From Hyphomicrobium sp. (GTDB taxonomy: Bacteria > Pseudomonadota > Alphaproteobacteria > Rhizobiales > Hyphomicrobiaceae), in assembly GCA_002928955.1 (NCBI GenBank), contig PERT01000001.1:1-64000 (forward strand): DNA of 64,000 nt, given 5' to 3'. Shown piece by piece: positions 53,369 to 62,034 of the stretch. Under the pieces are notes generated by a model. It made no database searches. It was not told where the DNA came from and worked only from the letters and a program-made list of their open reading frames with translations. Position 1 is the stretch's first letter. Each line of letters begins with the position of its first letter. The translations under genes and the position numbers were made by a program.

Positions 53369-53938
53369 ATGATCAACCCAATGATCGAGCTGTTGTCGCG
53401 CCGCCGTTCGGCGAAACCCCATATGCTGGCTATGCCGGGTCCAGGCGCTGCCGAACTCGAACAGATCCTGACGCTCGCCGCCCGCGTCCCCGATCACAAG
53501 AAACTTGTGCCCTGGCGCTTCATCGTTATCGAGGGCGACGCCCGCGCCCGTCTCGGCGATGTCATTGCCGGCGCCTGCATGGCCGAGGAAAGCGAGCCGC
53601 CGTCGGATGTCCGCATTGAGAACGAGCGCAAACGGCTGATGCGATCACCCGTCGTCGTGTGCGTGGTCTCCCGCGTGGTCCCCAGTAGCGGGGCGCCGGA
53701 GTGGGAGCAAGTGCTGTCTGCCGGTGCCGCCTGCTTCAATATGTGCATCGCGGCGAATGCGCTGGGATTCGGAACCTGTTGGATTACCGAGTGGATCGCG
53801 TATAGCCCTCGCGTCAAAGCCGCCTTGAAACTGGCGGAAAACGAACGTATCGCGGGCTTTGTGTACATCGGTACGGCGAGCGAGACACAGGCTGACCGTG
53901 ACCGTCCCGCGCTAGCCGAGATCGTAACCCGGTACTGA
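53369..53938 (+). CDS. nitroreductase family FMN protein
   Basis: This 189-aa protein starts at ATG 53369. Short nitroreductase-family fold: LLSRRRSAKPHMLAMPGPG (FMN phosphate-binding RR-S), AARVPDHKKLVPWRFIVIEG and GFGTCWITEWIAYSPRVKAAL. It resembles the YdjA subgroup, reducing small nitro or quinone substrates with NAD(P)H. Physiological substrate unknown. Convergent with the NAD kinase gene (11 bp between ends). Confidence 0.85.
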   Translation: MINPMIELLSRRRSAKPHMLAMPGPGAAELEQILTLAARVPDHKKLVPWRFIVIEGDARARLGDVIAGACMAEESEPPSDVRIENERKRLMRSPVVVCVVSRVVPSSGAPEWEQVLSAGAACFNMCIAANALGFGTCWITEWIAYSPRVKAALKLAENERIAGFVYIGTASETQADRDRPALAEIVTRY

Positions 53939-53949
53939 CGGGAGGATCG

Positions 53950-54732
53950 TCAAAATCGGAATTGTTCGGCTAGAATACGTTCGTCCAGGCTGTGGCCTGG
54001 ATCAAACATCATGAAAAGGTCGACGCTACGCGCTTCCTCGATCTCTACTCGAACGACGTGCCGCGTCTCGGCATGATCGGCGACCGCGCTTACCGGACGC
54101 TTGTCGGGCTCGTGGACCGTGATGGAGATGTGCGCGCGGTTTGGCAATAACGCCCCGCGCCATCGTCTTGGCCTGAACGGGCTGATCGGCGTCAATGCAA
54201 GCAGAGGCGTGTTGATCGGCAATATGGGCCCGTAGGCTGAAAGATTGTAGGCTGTTGAACCGGCCGGTGTCGCCACAAGCACGCCATCGCAGATCAACTC
54301 TTCGAGCCGCACCTTGCCGTCGACCGTGACCTGCAGCTTGGCCGCCTGATAGGCCTCTCGAAACAGCGACACCTCGTTGATCGCCAGTGCTTTATGAGCC
54401 TTGCCGGCCGCATCGTAGGCGACCATAGACAAGGGACGAATGCGGCTGATCTCTGCCGCGTTCAGCCGTTCCCGCAGGCTTTCCTCGGCGTATTCGTTCA
54501 TCAGGAAGCCGACCGAGCCACGGTTCATACCGTAGATTGGGATGCCGTCGTTCATGAAGCGATGCAGCGTTTGCAACATGAAACCGTCGCCGCCGAGCGC
54601 CACAATCGCTGACGCTTTCCGCGGGTCGACGCCTTCGTATTGGGCGCTGAGCTTGGCAAGCGCCTGCTGGGCCTCGGGCACATCGCTGGCAACGAATGCG
54701 ATTCTTTCGATGGCCGGTTTTGGTTTTGGCAT
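53950..54732 (-). CDS. nadK: NAD kinase
   Basis: This 260-aa enzyme phosphorylates NAD to NADP. It starts at ATG 54732 ([13 protein letters not shown]); a longer frame reaches 54768. Diagnostic motifs: [15 protein letters not shown] (GGDG), [20 protein letters not shown]-like ([14 protein letters not shown]) and [20 protein letters not shown]. The C-terminal half carries the family's beta-sandwich. Divergent from cutA with 65 bp between starts. Confidence 0.93.
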   Translation of the reverse strand: MPKPKPAIERIAFVASDVPEAQQALAKLSAQYEGVDPRKASAIVALGGDGFMLQTLHRFMNDGIPIYGMNRGSVGFLMNEYAEESLRERLNAAEISRIRPLSMVAYDAAGKAHKALAINEVSLFREAYQAAKLQVTVDGKVRLEELICDGVLVATPAGSTAYNLSAYGPILPINTPLLALTPISPFRPRRWRGALLPNRAHISITVHEPDKRPVSAVADHAETRHVVRVEIEEARSVDLFMMFDPGHSLDERILAEQFRF

Positions 54733-54797
54733 CTTGGTCTTCAAGCTGGGGCCACCCGGTGCGAACAAGATTCAGTCAGTGATGGAGGCTGGCGCAA

Positions 54798-55223
54798 GTG
54801 TCCGATTTGAACAAGCCCGATTTCGGGGCCGGCAATAGTCATACAGCCGATCCGAGTGCGTACATGCTGGTCTACGCCACGTTTCCATCGCTGGCTTCGG
54901 CCGAATCGGCGGGCGGCGCGCTCGTCGATAGCGCTTTGGCTGCCTGCGTCAATATTCTGCCCGGCATGGTTGCGATCTACCGGTGGCAGGGGAAGTTGCA
55001 TCGGGATCAGGAGGTGGTCATGATCGTCAAGACCCGGGCGGCTCTCGTGGATGCCGTGATCGCTGAGACGTTGTCGGCTCATCCTTACGATAACCCCGCC
55101 ATCTTGGCGGTGCCGGTTGTCGCTGGCGCGAGCGCTTACTTGAATTGGATCTTAGCGCAGACCGCGGTGCCATCCCGCCGCGAGGATGGCTCCGGCTCAA
55201 GCACAAGCAAGATAGGGCAATGA
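54798..55223 (+). CDS. cutA: divalent-cation tolerance protein CutA
   Basis: This 141-aa protein starts at GTG 54798, with GGAGG about ten bases upstream. The CutA core (about 22-125) is a trimeric ferredoxin-like fold: LVYATFPSLASAESAGGALVDSALAACVNILPGMVAIYRWQGKL and the HPYDNPAILAVPV motif. Slightly extended at both ends compared with the usual 105-115 aa. Role in metal tolerance is historical; actual function in most bacteria is unsettled. Confidence 0.88.
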   Translation: MSDLNKPDFGAGNSHTADPSAYMLVYATFPSLASAESAGGALVDSALAACVNILPGMVAIYRWQGKLHRDQEVVMIVKTRAALVDAVIAETLSAHPYDNPAILAVPVVAGASAYLNWILAQTAVPSRREDGSGSSTSKIGQ

Positions 55224-55303
55224 TCGTCGGACCTGCGCCGGTGCTTCAGGCGCAATGTTCCGCGTCACCTTAAGTGGCGGTGTTCTTGACGCGGCCAGTG
55301 GTG

Positions 55304-56893
55304 TCAATTGATCGCCCGGAGGGGGTTGTGGAACACTTCGTAGGGCGATAGACGGATCCGCGCGGACTTCGGCGGCCTTGCAGGCTTCGGCGCGTAGACA
55401 GCTCCGACATAGTACGGCGGGACATTGCGCTGCGGCCTGGGCGCCGACAGCCGAGCGGCCGCCCGCTTCGGGACCGCTGCGGGCACTGTCGATGAATTCA
55501 AGTTGCTCACGGAAGAGCTCCCGTCGCCGTTGTCGGTGCCTCCATTATCGGTTCCATATCGCGCGCCTGGAACACGAGCCGCTGAATTGACAGGACCGGA
55601 TGCCGGCGCTTCATTCACCGGTGAAGCAGTGGAGGCGGCCGCGCTGACGATCGACGCGCCGCCAGCGACGGCGACGGGTCCTCCAACTGCCATTCGGCCA
55701 GGCAGCGGCTCGACAGGCTGTTCCGGCGACTGCACGGCTCCGGCTCTCGCCTCGGCAGTTGCCGCTGATTTCGTGACGGTAGTCGTTGCGACAGCGATTG
55801 GCGCCGCTTGCGCGGCCGCCGTCGTGGTGGTGTGCCACGTGCCGGGCGCAGCTGAAGATTTTTCCGGTTGGCGATCAGTCTTCGTCGTCGCGCCGGCGAC
55901 GCCTGGATGTTCCACCAACCCCGCGTTGGCTGCGACGGTTTGCTCGGACTTCTTGCGGCTCGGTCTGGCAGTCTCGGACTTTGCCAGCTCGGTCTTCCGA
56001 GCGTCCGATATCCCGATGGTCGCGCCCGGCTGATCAGTGGCCACCGGATCCGCAGATCGCTTCACGCGATCCGTCTTGGCAGTTTCCGCGCGGGCTGCCT
56101 TTCTCGCGGCCTGCGCGATGATCGCGTTCGGAATGCAGCGCCCGTCGGCACCCAAGCCCTGGTCCGCAGGGCACTTGGTGCCGCATGCCTGGCTAGCGTG
56201 ACCCTGCACCAGCGTCAGCAGAATGTAGTCCGGATCTTCCACCGGCAGCGTGGCGTTGACCCTGTCCGTGAATGACTTCATGGCCCGTCTGGTCGCGGCG
56301 TTCCACGATCCGCTGATATCGCCGTCGTAACAGCCCACACGCTTTAGTTCTTTCTGCAACTTGTTCGTGAGCTCACGTCTCGCGTCGTCGTCGCCCGCCT
56401 TGGGCGAGGTGAGCGGCCGGACCGCGAATGAATTGTTGGCGTCGAGCGCTTTCTGCGTCGGCCTCGCGTCGGTGGAGACGGTGGCCGTCTGAGTTGGACG
56501 AGTGGGCGCATCTGGCGAAATCAGTGGAACGGACAGCGACGGTGGTCGCCCTTCGCTAGCGGATCGCGCTGGGGCCTGTCGCGCGTCGTTACCGGCTGTG
56601 ATTCCAGTCGGCGAAGGCAAGGTGCCTGCGGTCGTCGCCGGTTCGGTTGGAGGCGCCTGGAACAAAGGTGCCTGCGGCGAGAATATACGCCGCTGCGGAT
56701 CGATCACGACCAAAGCGCCAGAGGAAGTTGAGTTGGACGGGCCCTGAGACTGAGCCCCATGAGAAGCGGCGGGCGCCGCCAGCGCCGAGATGTCGCGGTA
56801 CGCCTGCTCGCGTTCAGTCTGGGTTGGGAAATAGCCGTAAAGAACGGCCGCGCCACCCGCGAGAACAAACGTCAACCCGTTGAGGCCGCGCAT
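55304..56893 (-). CDS. membrane-anchored protein with peptidoglycan-binding-like domain
   Basis: This 529-aa protein has one N-terminal helix (about 5-22), a disordered Pro/Ser/Thr region, then a compact domain at about 165-245 (LQKELKRVGCYDGDISGSWNAATRRAMKSFTDRVNA) with the leucine/glycine pattern of PG_binding_1. CGTKCPADQGLGADGRCIP adds four cysteines. A long Ala/Thr/Lys-rich disordered tail ends in RIRLSPYEVFHNPLRAIN. Probably tethers the membrane to the cell wall. Specific role not known. Confidence 0.65.
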   Translation of the reverse strand: MRGLNGLTFVLAGGAAVLYGYFPTQTEREQAYRDISALAAPAASHGAQSQGPSNSTSSGALVVIDPQRRIFSPQAPLFQAPPTEPATTAGTLPSPTGITAGNDARQAPARSASEGRPPSLSVPLISPDAPTRPTQTATVSTDARPTQKALDANNSFAVRPLTSPKAGDDDARRELTNKLQKELKRVGCYDGDISGSWNAATRRAMKSFTDRVNATLPVEDPDYILLTLVQGHASQACGTKCPADQGLGADGRCIPNAIIAQAARKAARAETAKTDRVKRSADPVATDQPGATIGISDARKTELAKSETARPSRKKSEQTVAANAGLVEHPGVAGATTKTDRQPEKSSAAPGTWHTTTTAAAQAAPIAVATTTVTKSAATAEARAGAVQSPEQPVEPLPGRMAVGGPVAVAGGASIVSAAASTASPVNEAPASGPVNSAARVPGARYGTDNGGTDNGDGSSSVSNLNSSTVPAAVPKRAAARLSAPRPQRNVPPYYVGAVYAPKPARPPKSARIRLSPYEVFHNPLRAIN

Positions 56894-57269
56894 GACCCAA
56901 ACTCCTTACCAAAACTCAATTCAAACCAACCTTGTCAGCGTCGGCGGTCAAAACAGCCGGGTCTACGTTCCGCCGCGTGCGTGTCGCGTCGGCTGGTCTT
57001 GCCGCAGTTCCGGAACCCTGGTGGCGGCCGATCGCAACATTGACCGAAATCACCCTTTTTCAACCCTGCGTCGCGGGCCGTGAAGGCGCAGAAAACTGTC
57101 GTCCGCAGACCTAAAGTACGGGCAGAGACGATCTAATACGCCAAAACCGGCCGCAGCCCAATGGCCCCGAAATGAGGAACTTCTTCTACTTTAACGCGGC
57201 TACTCCTCGTTGCAAACCGAATATCTGGCACAAGAGTGTCGGCAAAGGCGCCGGAAGGCCAACGCGTCG

Positions 57270-57348
57270 CTAGTGTAGCGCATCTGACGTTTGGTCCCCA
57301 CTCGGGGCTAGACTCGAAACCAAACGCCAGATGCAAAAGCTACACTAG
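57270..57348 (-). repeat. two-tier hairpin repeat, copy C1
   Basis: Read on the minus strand, CTAGTGTAGC (57348-57339) pairs perfectly with 57279-57270. A TTTT bulge (57338-57335) occupies the place of TCAT. The 16-bp inner stem (57334-57319 with 57295-57280) has one mismatch. A further CCCC/GGGG pair lies in the loop. Confidence 0.7.
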
Positions 57349-57361
57349 AATCAAAGGTTTG

Positions 57362-57437
57362 CTCGTGTTCCTTAGGCGCCGACATTTGATCTGGAGCGCG
57401 TTGCAACGGGAATCAAATGTCGGCGCCGGAACACTAG
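57362..57437 (+). repeat. two-tier hairpin repeat, copy C2
   Basis: The outer stem CTCGTGTTCC (57362-57371) pairs with GGAACACTAG (57428-57437), one mismatch. The TTA bulge is at 57372-57374. The inner 16-bp stem GGCGCCGACATTTGAT (57375-57390) pairs perfectly with 57412-57427. The loop begins CTGGAGCGC as in copy A. It lies 13 bp after copy C1 in the opposite orientation. Confidence 0.75.
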
Positions 57438-58108
57438 CGGCAGCCAGCCCACTGCCGTCAGGCCCGGTGCCGCAGGCCCCCATCCCGAAGTTCCTTCTGC
57501 AGAACGTGCTGAGCCTGTACCGGGCGGCGATTTCAGAACCGGTCACGGCGATGGGCAGAATCCAGATCTGGTGGCTTGGTGCCAGGTCAACCGCTGCATA
57601 CTGTGGAGAACTACAGCGGCCCTGGGGAACAGCTGTGGACAAATGAGGGAAATCCGAGGTCGGGCAGCCGTTGCAATTCCGCCACACGGAATGCCGGCGT
57701 GCTGTAGGGGTCCGCGAGAGGTCCGGCTACCGGCCTGATTCCCTTACTATTAAATAACGAATCGCGTAGCGTCGGCATCAGAGGGGTCTTGTTTTGCGTC
57801 AGTTACACGTGGCTTCGTTGCGACTGCCCAGTCTTTCCACAGAGTCGATCGAGCGGCGATCGAAGGTGTGCATAACGGCAGTCGGAACAGACTTCACTCA
57901 CGAGGTTTGAAGTGCAGCTTTGAGGTGTGTCCGTCGGCGTCCATTGGGGATGGCGCCAACTGCTCAACGGGCAACGTCTCCATTGCTGGCATTTCGCGCC
58001 GTGTTTTGCGTGGAGGGAAGTGGCTTGAACCCTCGCAGGCCGTAAAACGACGTAGGCCGGCATTGTTTCGCGTTGAAACCGGCCCTTCCGCAATGGATGG
58101 AGAGGGCA

Positions 58109-59362
58109 ATGAACCATGCTCTAGGCGTGCTTGGCGTGTTAGCCGCTGGCGTATTGCTGGCGGTGTCTGCCGCAATGAATTGGCAATTTGGTTATTCGTT
58201 GGGGCGCAGTGAGTTCGACGGGCAGATATATGGTGCGGCGAGTGCCGCGGCAGACTGCCTGAAGGCGCTCATTCCGTTCTTTTTCTTCGCTGCTATTCGC
58301 AACCGCATGTGGAGTCAGGCAGGCGCGGCGGCGGTGCTTGGGGTGGTGGTCACGGCCTATTCGTTGACCTCCGCGCTCGGACACGCGGCGCTCAACCGGA
58401 TGGATACGTCCGGTGTTCGTACGGCCGGGGCGCTGTCTTATCAGGATGCCCGCGCCGATTTGAAGCGTGCGCAGGATCAGTTGGGATGGGTTCCCCAGCA
58501 TCGCCCGGCGCAGGTTGTGCAGAGTGATATCGACAGTCTCAAGACTCAGCGGCCATGGGCGTGGACAAAAGGCTGCTCGGATGTCACCGGCAAACAAGGT
58601 CGGGATTTCTGTCAGCAGTTCCATGCGCTGTCGGCCGAGGTTGCTGCGGCCAGTCAAGCCCAGGCACTGGAGTTGCGAATAGCAGACATCCAGTCCAAGC
58701 TTGCGCAGTCCAAGCAAGGTCAGTCTGCTGGCGGTCATGCGTCAATTGAGGGTGATCCTCAGGCCGCTGTATTCGCGCGTCTCGTGACGCCCATCTTCCC
58801 GTCGATAACGACGGCGGATGTGCAGACTGCGTTGACAGTGTTCGTTGCGATTTTGCTGGAAGTCGGTTCCGGCTTCGGCATGTATGTCGCATTCAGTTCG
58901 TGGCGTCTCCACGACGTCCACGCGCCGGCCGCGCCCCGAATGGCGTCGGTCAGCACCGCAGCGGTTGCGGTGGCGGCTCCGAGTGTTCTCACTCCGGCCG
59001 TTGCGATAGCCAAGCCGCGTTCGAGCGCCAACGACAACGTGACAAAAGTCGCCGTCGCTGCCGCGCCGCAAAGACTGGTTGCTCCCGAAACGGATGTGGA
59101 GCGCTTCTACAAGGAAAGGATCGAAACCCAGGATGGTTCGAGTTTGACCGCGACCTCGCTCTACGAGGACTACTGTTCGTGGTGTGAGGTGCGTGAGAAG
59201 GAGCCACTGGCCCTGCCAACTTTTGGGCGTGAGTTTGGAGAGTTGGGCGTTCAGAAGGCGAAAGTTGCAGGTCGTGTCAGATACATCGGCATTGCACTCA
59301 GAACGTCACTGGAACGGCCGGAGGATAAGAAGCTGCCGGCCTTAAGCAGTCAGGCTGCCTGA
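58109..59362 (+). CDS. membrane protein with C-terminal winged-helix-like domain
   Basis: This 417-aa protein starts at ATG 58109 with GGAGAGG just upstream. Two to three N-terminal helices (about 5-100) lead to a helical, possibly coiled-coil segment (110-215) with three cysteines. Another membrane helix follows (about 235-260, VQTALTVFVAILLEVGSGFGMYVAF), then a disordered linker. The soluble tail (about 325-400: DVERFYKERI, SLYEDYCSWCEVREKEPLALPTFGREFGELGV) resembles the winged-helix tail of phage/plasmid primases. That pairing with membrane helices is unusual. It ends at a strong terminator. Function unknown; a mobile-element origin is possible. Confidence 0.7.
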   Translation: MNHALGVLGVLAAGVLLAVSAAMNWQFGYSLGRSEFDGQIYGAASAAADCLKALIPFFFFAAIRNRMWSQAGAAAVLGVVVTAYSLTSALGHAALNRMDTSGVRTAGALSYQDARADLKRAQDQLGWVPQHRPAQVVQSDIDSLKTQRPWAWTKGCSDVTGKQGRDFCQQFHALSAEVAAASQAQALELRIADIQSKLAQSKQGQSAGGHASIEGDPQAAVFARLVTPIFPSITTADVQTALTVFVAILLEVGSGFGMYVAFSSWRLHDVHAPAAPRMASVSTAAVAVAAPSVLTPAVAIAKPRSSANDNVTKVAVAAAPQRLVAPETDVERFYKERIETQDGSSLTATSLYEDYCSWCEVREKEPLALPTFGREFGELGVQKAKVAGRVRYIGIALRTSLERPEDKKLPALSSQAA

Positions 59363-60114
59363 CAGGGGTTTCCACGAAAGGCCGCGAAAGCGGCCTTTCT
59401 CTTTTTAGTTGCGCGCGTACCAGACAAAGCACGCTCAAGGGCGGTACCTGCCGGTGCCGCCTTTTCGCGTTGGTGCCGGTCTCGGCATTGATTCGAGGTT
59501 GCCGGCGAGGGTTTGAAACGGGAGGTTAGGCTCGAATGCTCGGCCTGAGCGGTCGAGAACGAAGCTGAACCCCCGTTGTGGACCACAAGGCCGCGTGGGG
59601 AGGATGCTCGAAACGTAGGCGCGACCGTCTTGGCGGGCGCGGTTCAGAGGGCTGGCGTGGCAGGCTTATGGGTCACACCAAAGGAACCGCCCGTACTTCC
59701 ATGGAATGAAAGTTTGTTGTGTGGACGGCTGAAAGAGGATGAATGCACACGAGCGGCATTTATCGCGGAGCCTGCCGCGCTGCCGCTATGACCCCGTTCC
59801 GACCTGTCGGCCAGTTCCCACCTGTCTGCCAGCTCCGCCCAACGCGGCAGTGCGGATAGCGCTCGCCGCGCACGGAACCCACAATCGGGATTCTAATTCT
59901 AAGGCGAAAAATTGACAATACAGTGGATAACTCACGGGCGGGGTTGGGTGTGCTCCTGAGGCCACATGGCTCCAAGATCACAGGTCGCGGCCGAAACGTT
60001 CATCCCGGATTTACCAGGGCTGATTGATGCTTGTTTTACAGCCAGCAAAGAAGCAGGGTTCCCGTTGAGGGACGGTTGCGTGCGTGCTGTCGTGATGAGC
60101 CTGCGGGGTCGCCT
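59363..60114. other. non-coding gap
   Basis: This 752-bp gap begins with the terminator at 59376-59406 and otherwise has no gene I can support. An imperfect tandem pair of 18-nt units (ACCTGTCGGCCAGTTCCC and ACCTGTCTGCCAGCTCCG) occurs near 59802-59837. Confidence 0.45.
59376..59406 (+). terminator. Rho-independent terminator
   Basis: GAAAGGCCGC and GCGGCCTTTC form a perfect 10-bp stem with a GAAA tetraloop (59376-59399), followed by TCTTTTT. It lies 14 bp after the stop of the gene at 58109. It is the clearest intrinsic terminator in the window. Confidence 0.93.
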
Positions 60115-60483
60115 ATGAAGATTTGGAAGATCGTTGGTTTCGGTGCCGCGCTGGCCTTTGCCAGCAGTGGCGCCGTTGCATTCCAGGAACAGAAGTCTGG
60201 CGCAGCGGCCGCACCCGTCGCCGCAGACGCCCAGGTTGGTTCACAGACTGCGCCCTCTAAGGATCTGGGGCTTGCAGCAGACACCGCCGGACCGAAGTCG
60301 AGCACGGGCACGGAAGTGCGCATCCCGGGTCTCGGCCGGCTCGGAGTGCTACCCAAGATGGACTTCGGCCTTGAGTTGCTGTACGGCGCCGCCGATCAAG
60401 CCAAGCAGCCGGAGCCGCCGCGCGGTACGGCGCCGGGTGAAGACGACCTGACGATCCGCGGTACGGTCAAGCACCGCTGGTGA
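60115..60483 (+). CDS. small secreted protein, unknown function
   Basis: This 122-aa protein starts at ATG 60115; the frame is open to 60031. Signal peptide MKIWKIVGFGAALAFASSGAVA, cleavage before FQEQ. The mature part is Ala/Pro/Gly-rich with VRIPGLGRLGVLPKMDFGLELLYG and ends DDLTIRGTVKHRW, reminiscent of short beta-rich envelope proteins. No family recognised. A strong terminator follows the stop codon by 29 bp, which supports it as a real gene. Confidence 0.7.
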   Translation: MKIWKIVGFGAALAFASSGAVAFQEQKSGAAAAPVAADAQVGSQTAPSKDLGLAADTAGPKSSTGTEVRIPGLGRLGVLPKMDFGLELLYGAADQAKQPEPPRGTAPGEDDLTIRGTVKHRW

Positions 60484-60512
60484 ACAACAGTCACCGGTCG
60501 GGTCGGGTGAGG

Positions 60513-60540
60513 GGGAGCGCGCGCGCTCCCTTTTGTTTTC
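60513..60540 (+). terminator. Rho-independent terminator
   Basis: GGGAGCGC and GCGCTCCC (60513-60530) form a GC-rich stem, followed by TTTTGTTTTC. It directly follows the small secreted-protein gene. Confidence 0.88.
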
Positions 60541-60693
60541 GAGGTCTGAGGTGCCTTGCGGGCGCGTGCCATCGGGCGTTCTGACGCGTGTTTGATTTCA
60601 CTTTGCCGCCGATTTCGGCTGAAACGGGTCGACGGCGGGCGAGCCGGGGTGCAACTCGAGCGGGGCGAAGCTCCAAAGTGACCGGTGACAAGA

Positions 60694-61629
60694 ATGGACA
60701 TTGACGTGTTGCGGCTCGACGGGCCGGTGCTGGTGTTCGGCGGACCCTACGGCAATCTCCAGGCCACCGAGGCTGTTCTGGCGGAAGGTTTGCGTCTCGG
60801 CATCCCGCCTGAGCGGACGATCTGTACCGGCGACCTGGTGGCCTACTGCGGCGATCCGGTCGCCACCATCGATCTGGTGCGGAACTCCGGCATCCACGTT
60901 GTCATGGGCAATTGCGATGAGCAGATCGGTGCGGGCGCGGGCGACTGCGGCTGCGGGTTTCCTGAAGGCGGCACCTGCGACCGGCTATCTGCGGCTTGGT
61001 ACGCGTGCGTCGACAGGGTGGTCGGCGCCGAAGATCGCGCCTGGCTCTACCGGCTTCCGAGGCGGCTGATCGTCGAAATCGGCGGCCGGCGGCTGGCCAT
61101 CATCCACGGGAGCGTCGACACCATCAACCAGTTCGTGTTCGCGACCAGTCCGCTGGACGAAAAACGGCGGCAGCTCGCCATGGCAGCTGCCGACGGTTGC
61201 CACGGGGTCGTTGGTGGCCATTGCGGCATGCCGTTCACCCAGGTCATCGACGGGCGTCTCTGGCACAACGCCGGCGTAGTTGGCATGCCCGCCAATGACG
61301 GTACTCCGCGTGGCTGGTACAGTGTGCTGACGCCCCGCCACGGCGCCGTCGAAATCAGCCACCGGCCGTTCGACTATGATTACGCCGCGGCCATGCAGGC
61401 GATGCAGCGGGGCGGCTATCCGGACGAATATCGGGCGGCACTCGCCAACGGCAACTGGCCGAGCTGCGACGTGCTCCCGCACCATGAGCGCAGGCAGCAG
61501 GGGCGCGCGCTCGATCGTGCCTTCGTGATGTGGGTGGCGCGGGAGCGGGGGCTTGGCCTCGGGCGGCACTGGCCGGCCGTGCCGGTGCCCGAAACGGCCG
61601 ATGGCGAGCTTGCCGTGGCCTGCTGTTGA
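60694..61629 (+). CDS. metallophosphoesterase
   Basis: This protein of about 311 aa starts at ATG 60694 (GTG 60685 is in frame). Calcineurin-like fold: the first motif is altered to FGGPYGNLQATEAVL (usually D-x-H-G-N, here G-P-Y-G-N). Next come TICTGDLVAYCGDP (G-D), VVMGNCDEQIG (G-N-C/H-D/E), LAIIHGSVD (H) and VGGHCGMPF (G-H). Replacement of the first Asp/His pair is notable and may reduce or change metal binding. A cysteine-rich insert (GDCGCGFPEGGTC) follows the third motif. Probable cytosolic phosphodiesterase/phosphatase; substrate unknown. Confidence 0.8.
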   Translation: MDIDVLRLDGPVLVFGGPYGNLQATEAVLAEGLRLGIPPERTICTGDLVAYCGDPVATIDLVRNSGIHVVMGNCDEQIGAGAGDCGCGFPEGGTCDRLSAAWYACVDRVVGAEDRAWLYRLPRRLIVEIGGRRLAIIHGSVDTINQFVFATSPLDEKRRQLAMAAADGCHGVVGGHCGMPFTQVIDGRLWHNAGVVGMPANDGTPRGWYSVLTPRHGAVEISHRPFDYDYAAAMQAMQRGGYPDEYRAALANGNWPSCDVLPHHERRQQGRALDRAFVMWVARERGLGLGRHWPAVPVPETADGELAVACC

Positions 61630-61640
61630 GGCGGGTGGAT

Positions 61641-61937
61641 ATGGCCCGGAAATCAACGGTCAAGAAACCCGCAAGTCAGGCAGCCATCGCCGTCTACGCA
61701 GATCAACTGCGCGCGGCCCGGGTGGACCGCGCTGGGTTCAATGCTGTACTCGAAGCGATAAGATCGGATCCCGAGCTTGGACCGTTGGACGTGGCCACCA
61801 TCGGCAATGCTTACGCAGTTGACGGGGTCAAAGCGGCCAGGCGCAGGGCCGGTTTGGACAGGATCGAAAAGCGTTTCATCGAACTCGTCCGGGACCAGGC
61901 CAAGAGAAAAGTTGCCGATAAGTTCCGGCCAATCTGA
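61641..61937 (+). CDS. small basic protein, unknown function
   Basis: This 98-aa helical protein starts at ATG 61641, with GGTGGAT just upstream. A Lys-rich N-terminus precedes a predicted helical bundle (VYADQLRAARVDRAGFNAVLEAIRSDPELG, ATIGNAYAVDGVKAARRRAGLDRI). It follows the phosphoesterase by 11 bp and is likely in its operon. No domain recognised; basic charge would allow nucleic-acid binding. Confidence 0.65.
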   Translation: MARKSTVKKPASQAAIAVYADQLRAARVDRAGFNAVLEAIRSDPELGPLDVATIGNAYAVDGVKAARRRAGLDRIEKRFIELVRDQAKRKVADKFRPI

Positions 61938-61967
61938 CCCCCAAGCCCGCTCTAACACACCGCCCCG

Positions 61968-62034
61968 AGCCCGACCTTCTCACGGGGTCGCGATCATGCG
62001 ATGACGAGTCGCGAGCCTGTGAAAAGGTCGGGCT
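61968..62034. terminator. large hairpin between convergent genes
   Basis: AGCCCGACCTTCTCAC (61968-61983) and GTGAAAAGGTCGGGCT (62019-62034) form 16-bp arms with one mismatch. A second TCGCGA/TCGCGA pair lies inside. It lies after the 61641 gene and overlaps the last two bases of the phosphomannomutase frame. It probably serves both convergent transcripts, though there is no long U-tract. Confidence 0.55.

Larger units (their letters stand above)
56894..58108. other. 1.2-kb non-coding region with tandem hairpins
   Basis: No ORF here has convincing coding character. It contains two adjacent, oppositely oriented copies of the hairpin repeat (57270-57348 and 57362-57437) and an A/T-rich tract near 57740-57762 (TTACTATTAAATAACG) that could be part of a promoter for the gene at 58109. 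Confidence 0.55.

Noticed and set aside
57600-57660. DnaA-box-like TGTGGACAA and a possible origin of replication
   Set aside because: It is a single imperfect box with no cluster, no A/T-rich unwinding region and no origin-linked genes nearby.
56894-60114. Prophage or integrated element
   Set aside because: No integrase, terminase, capsid, tRNA attachment site or flanking direct repeats were found; only one gene has a phage-like tail, so this is noted as a finding, not an element.
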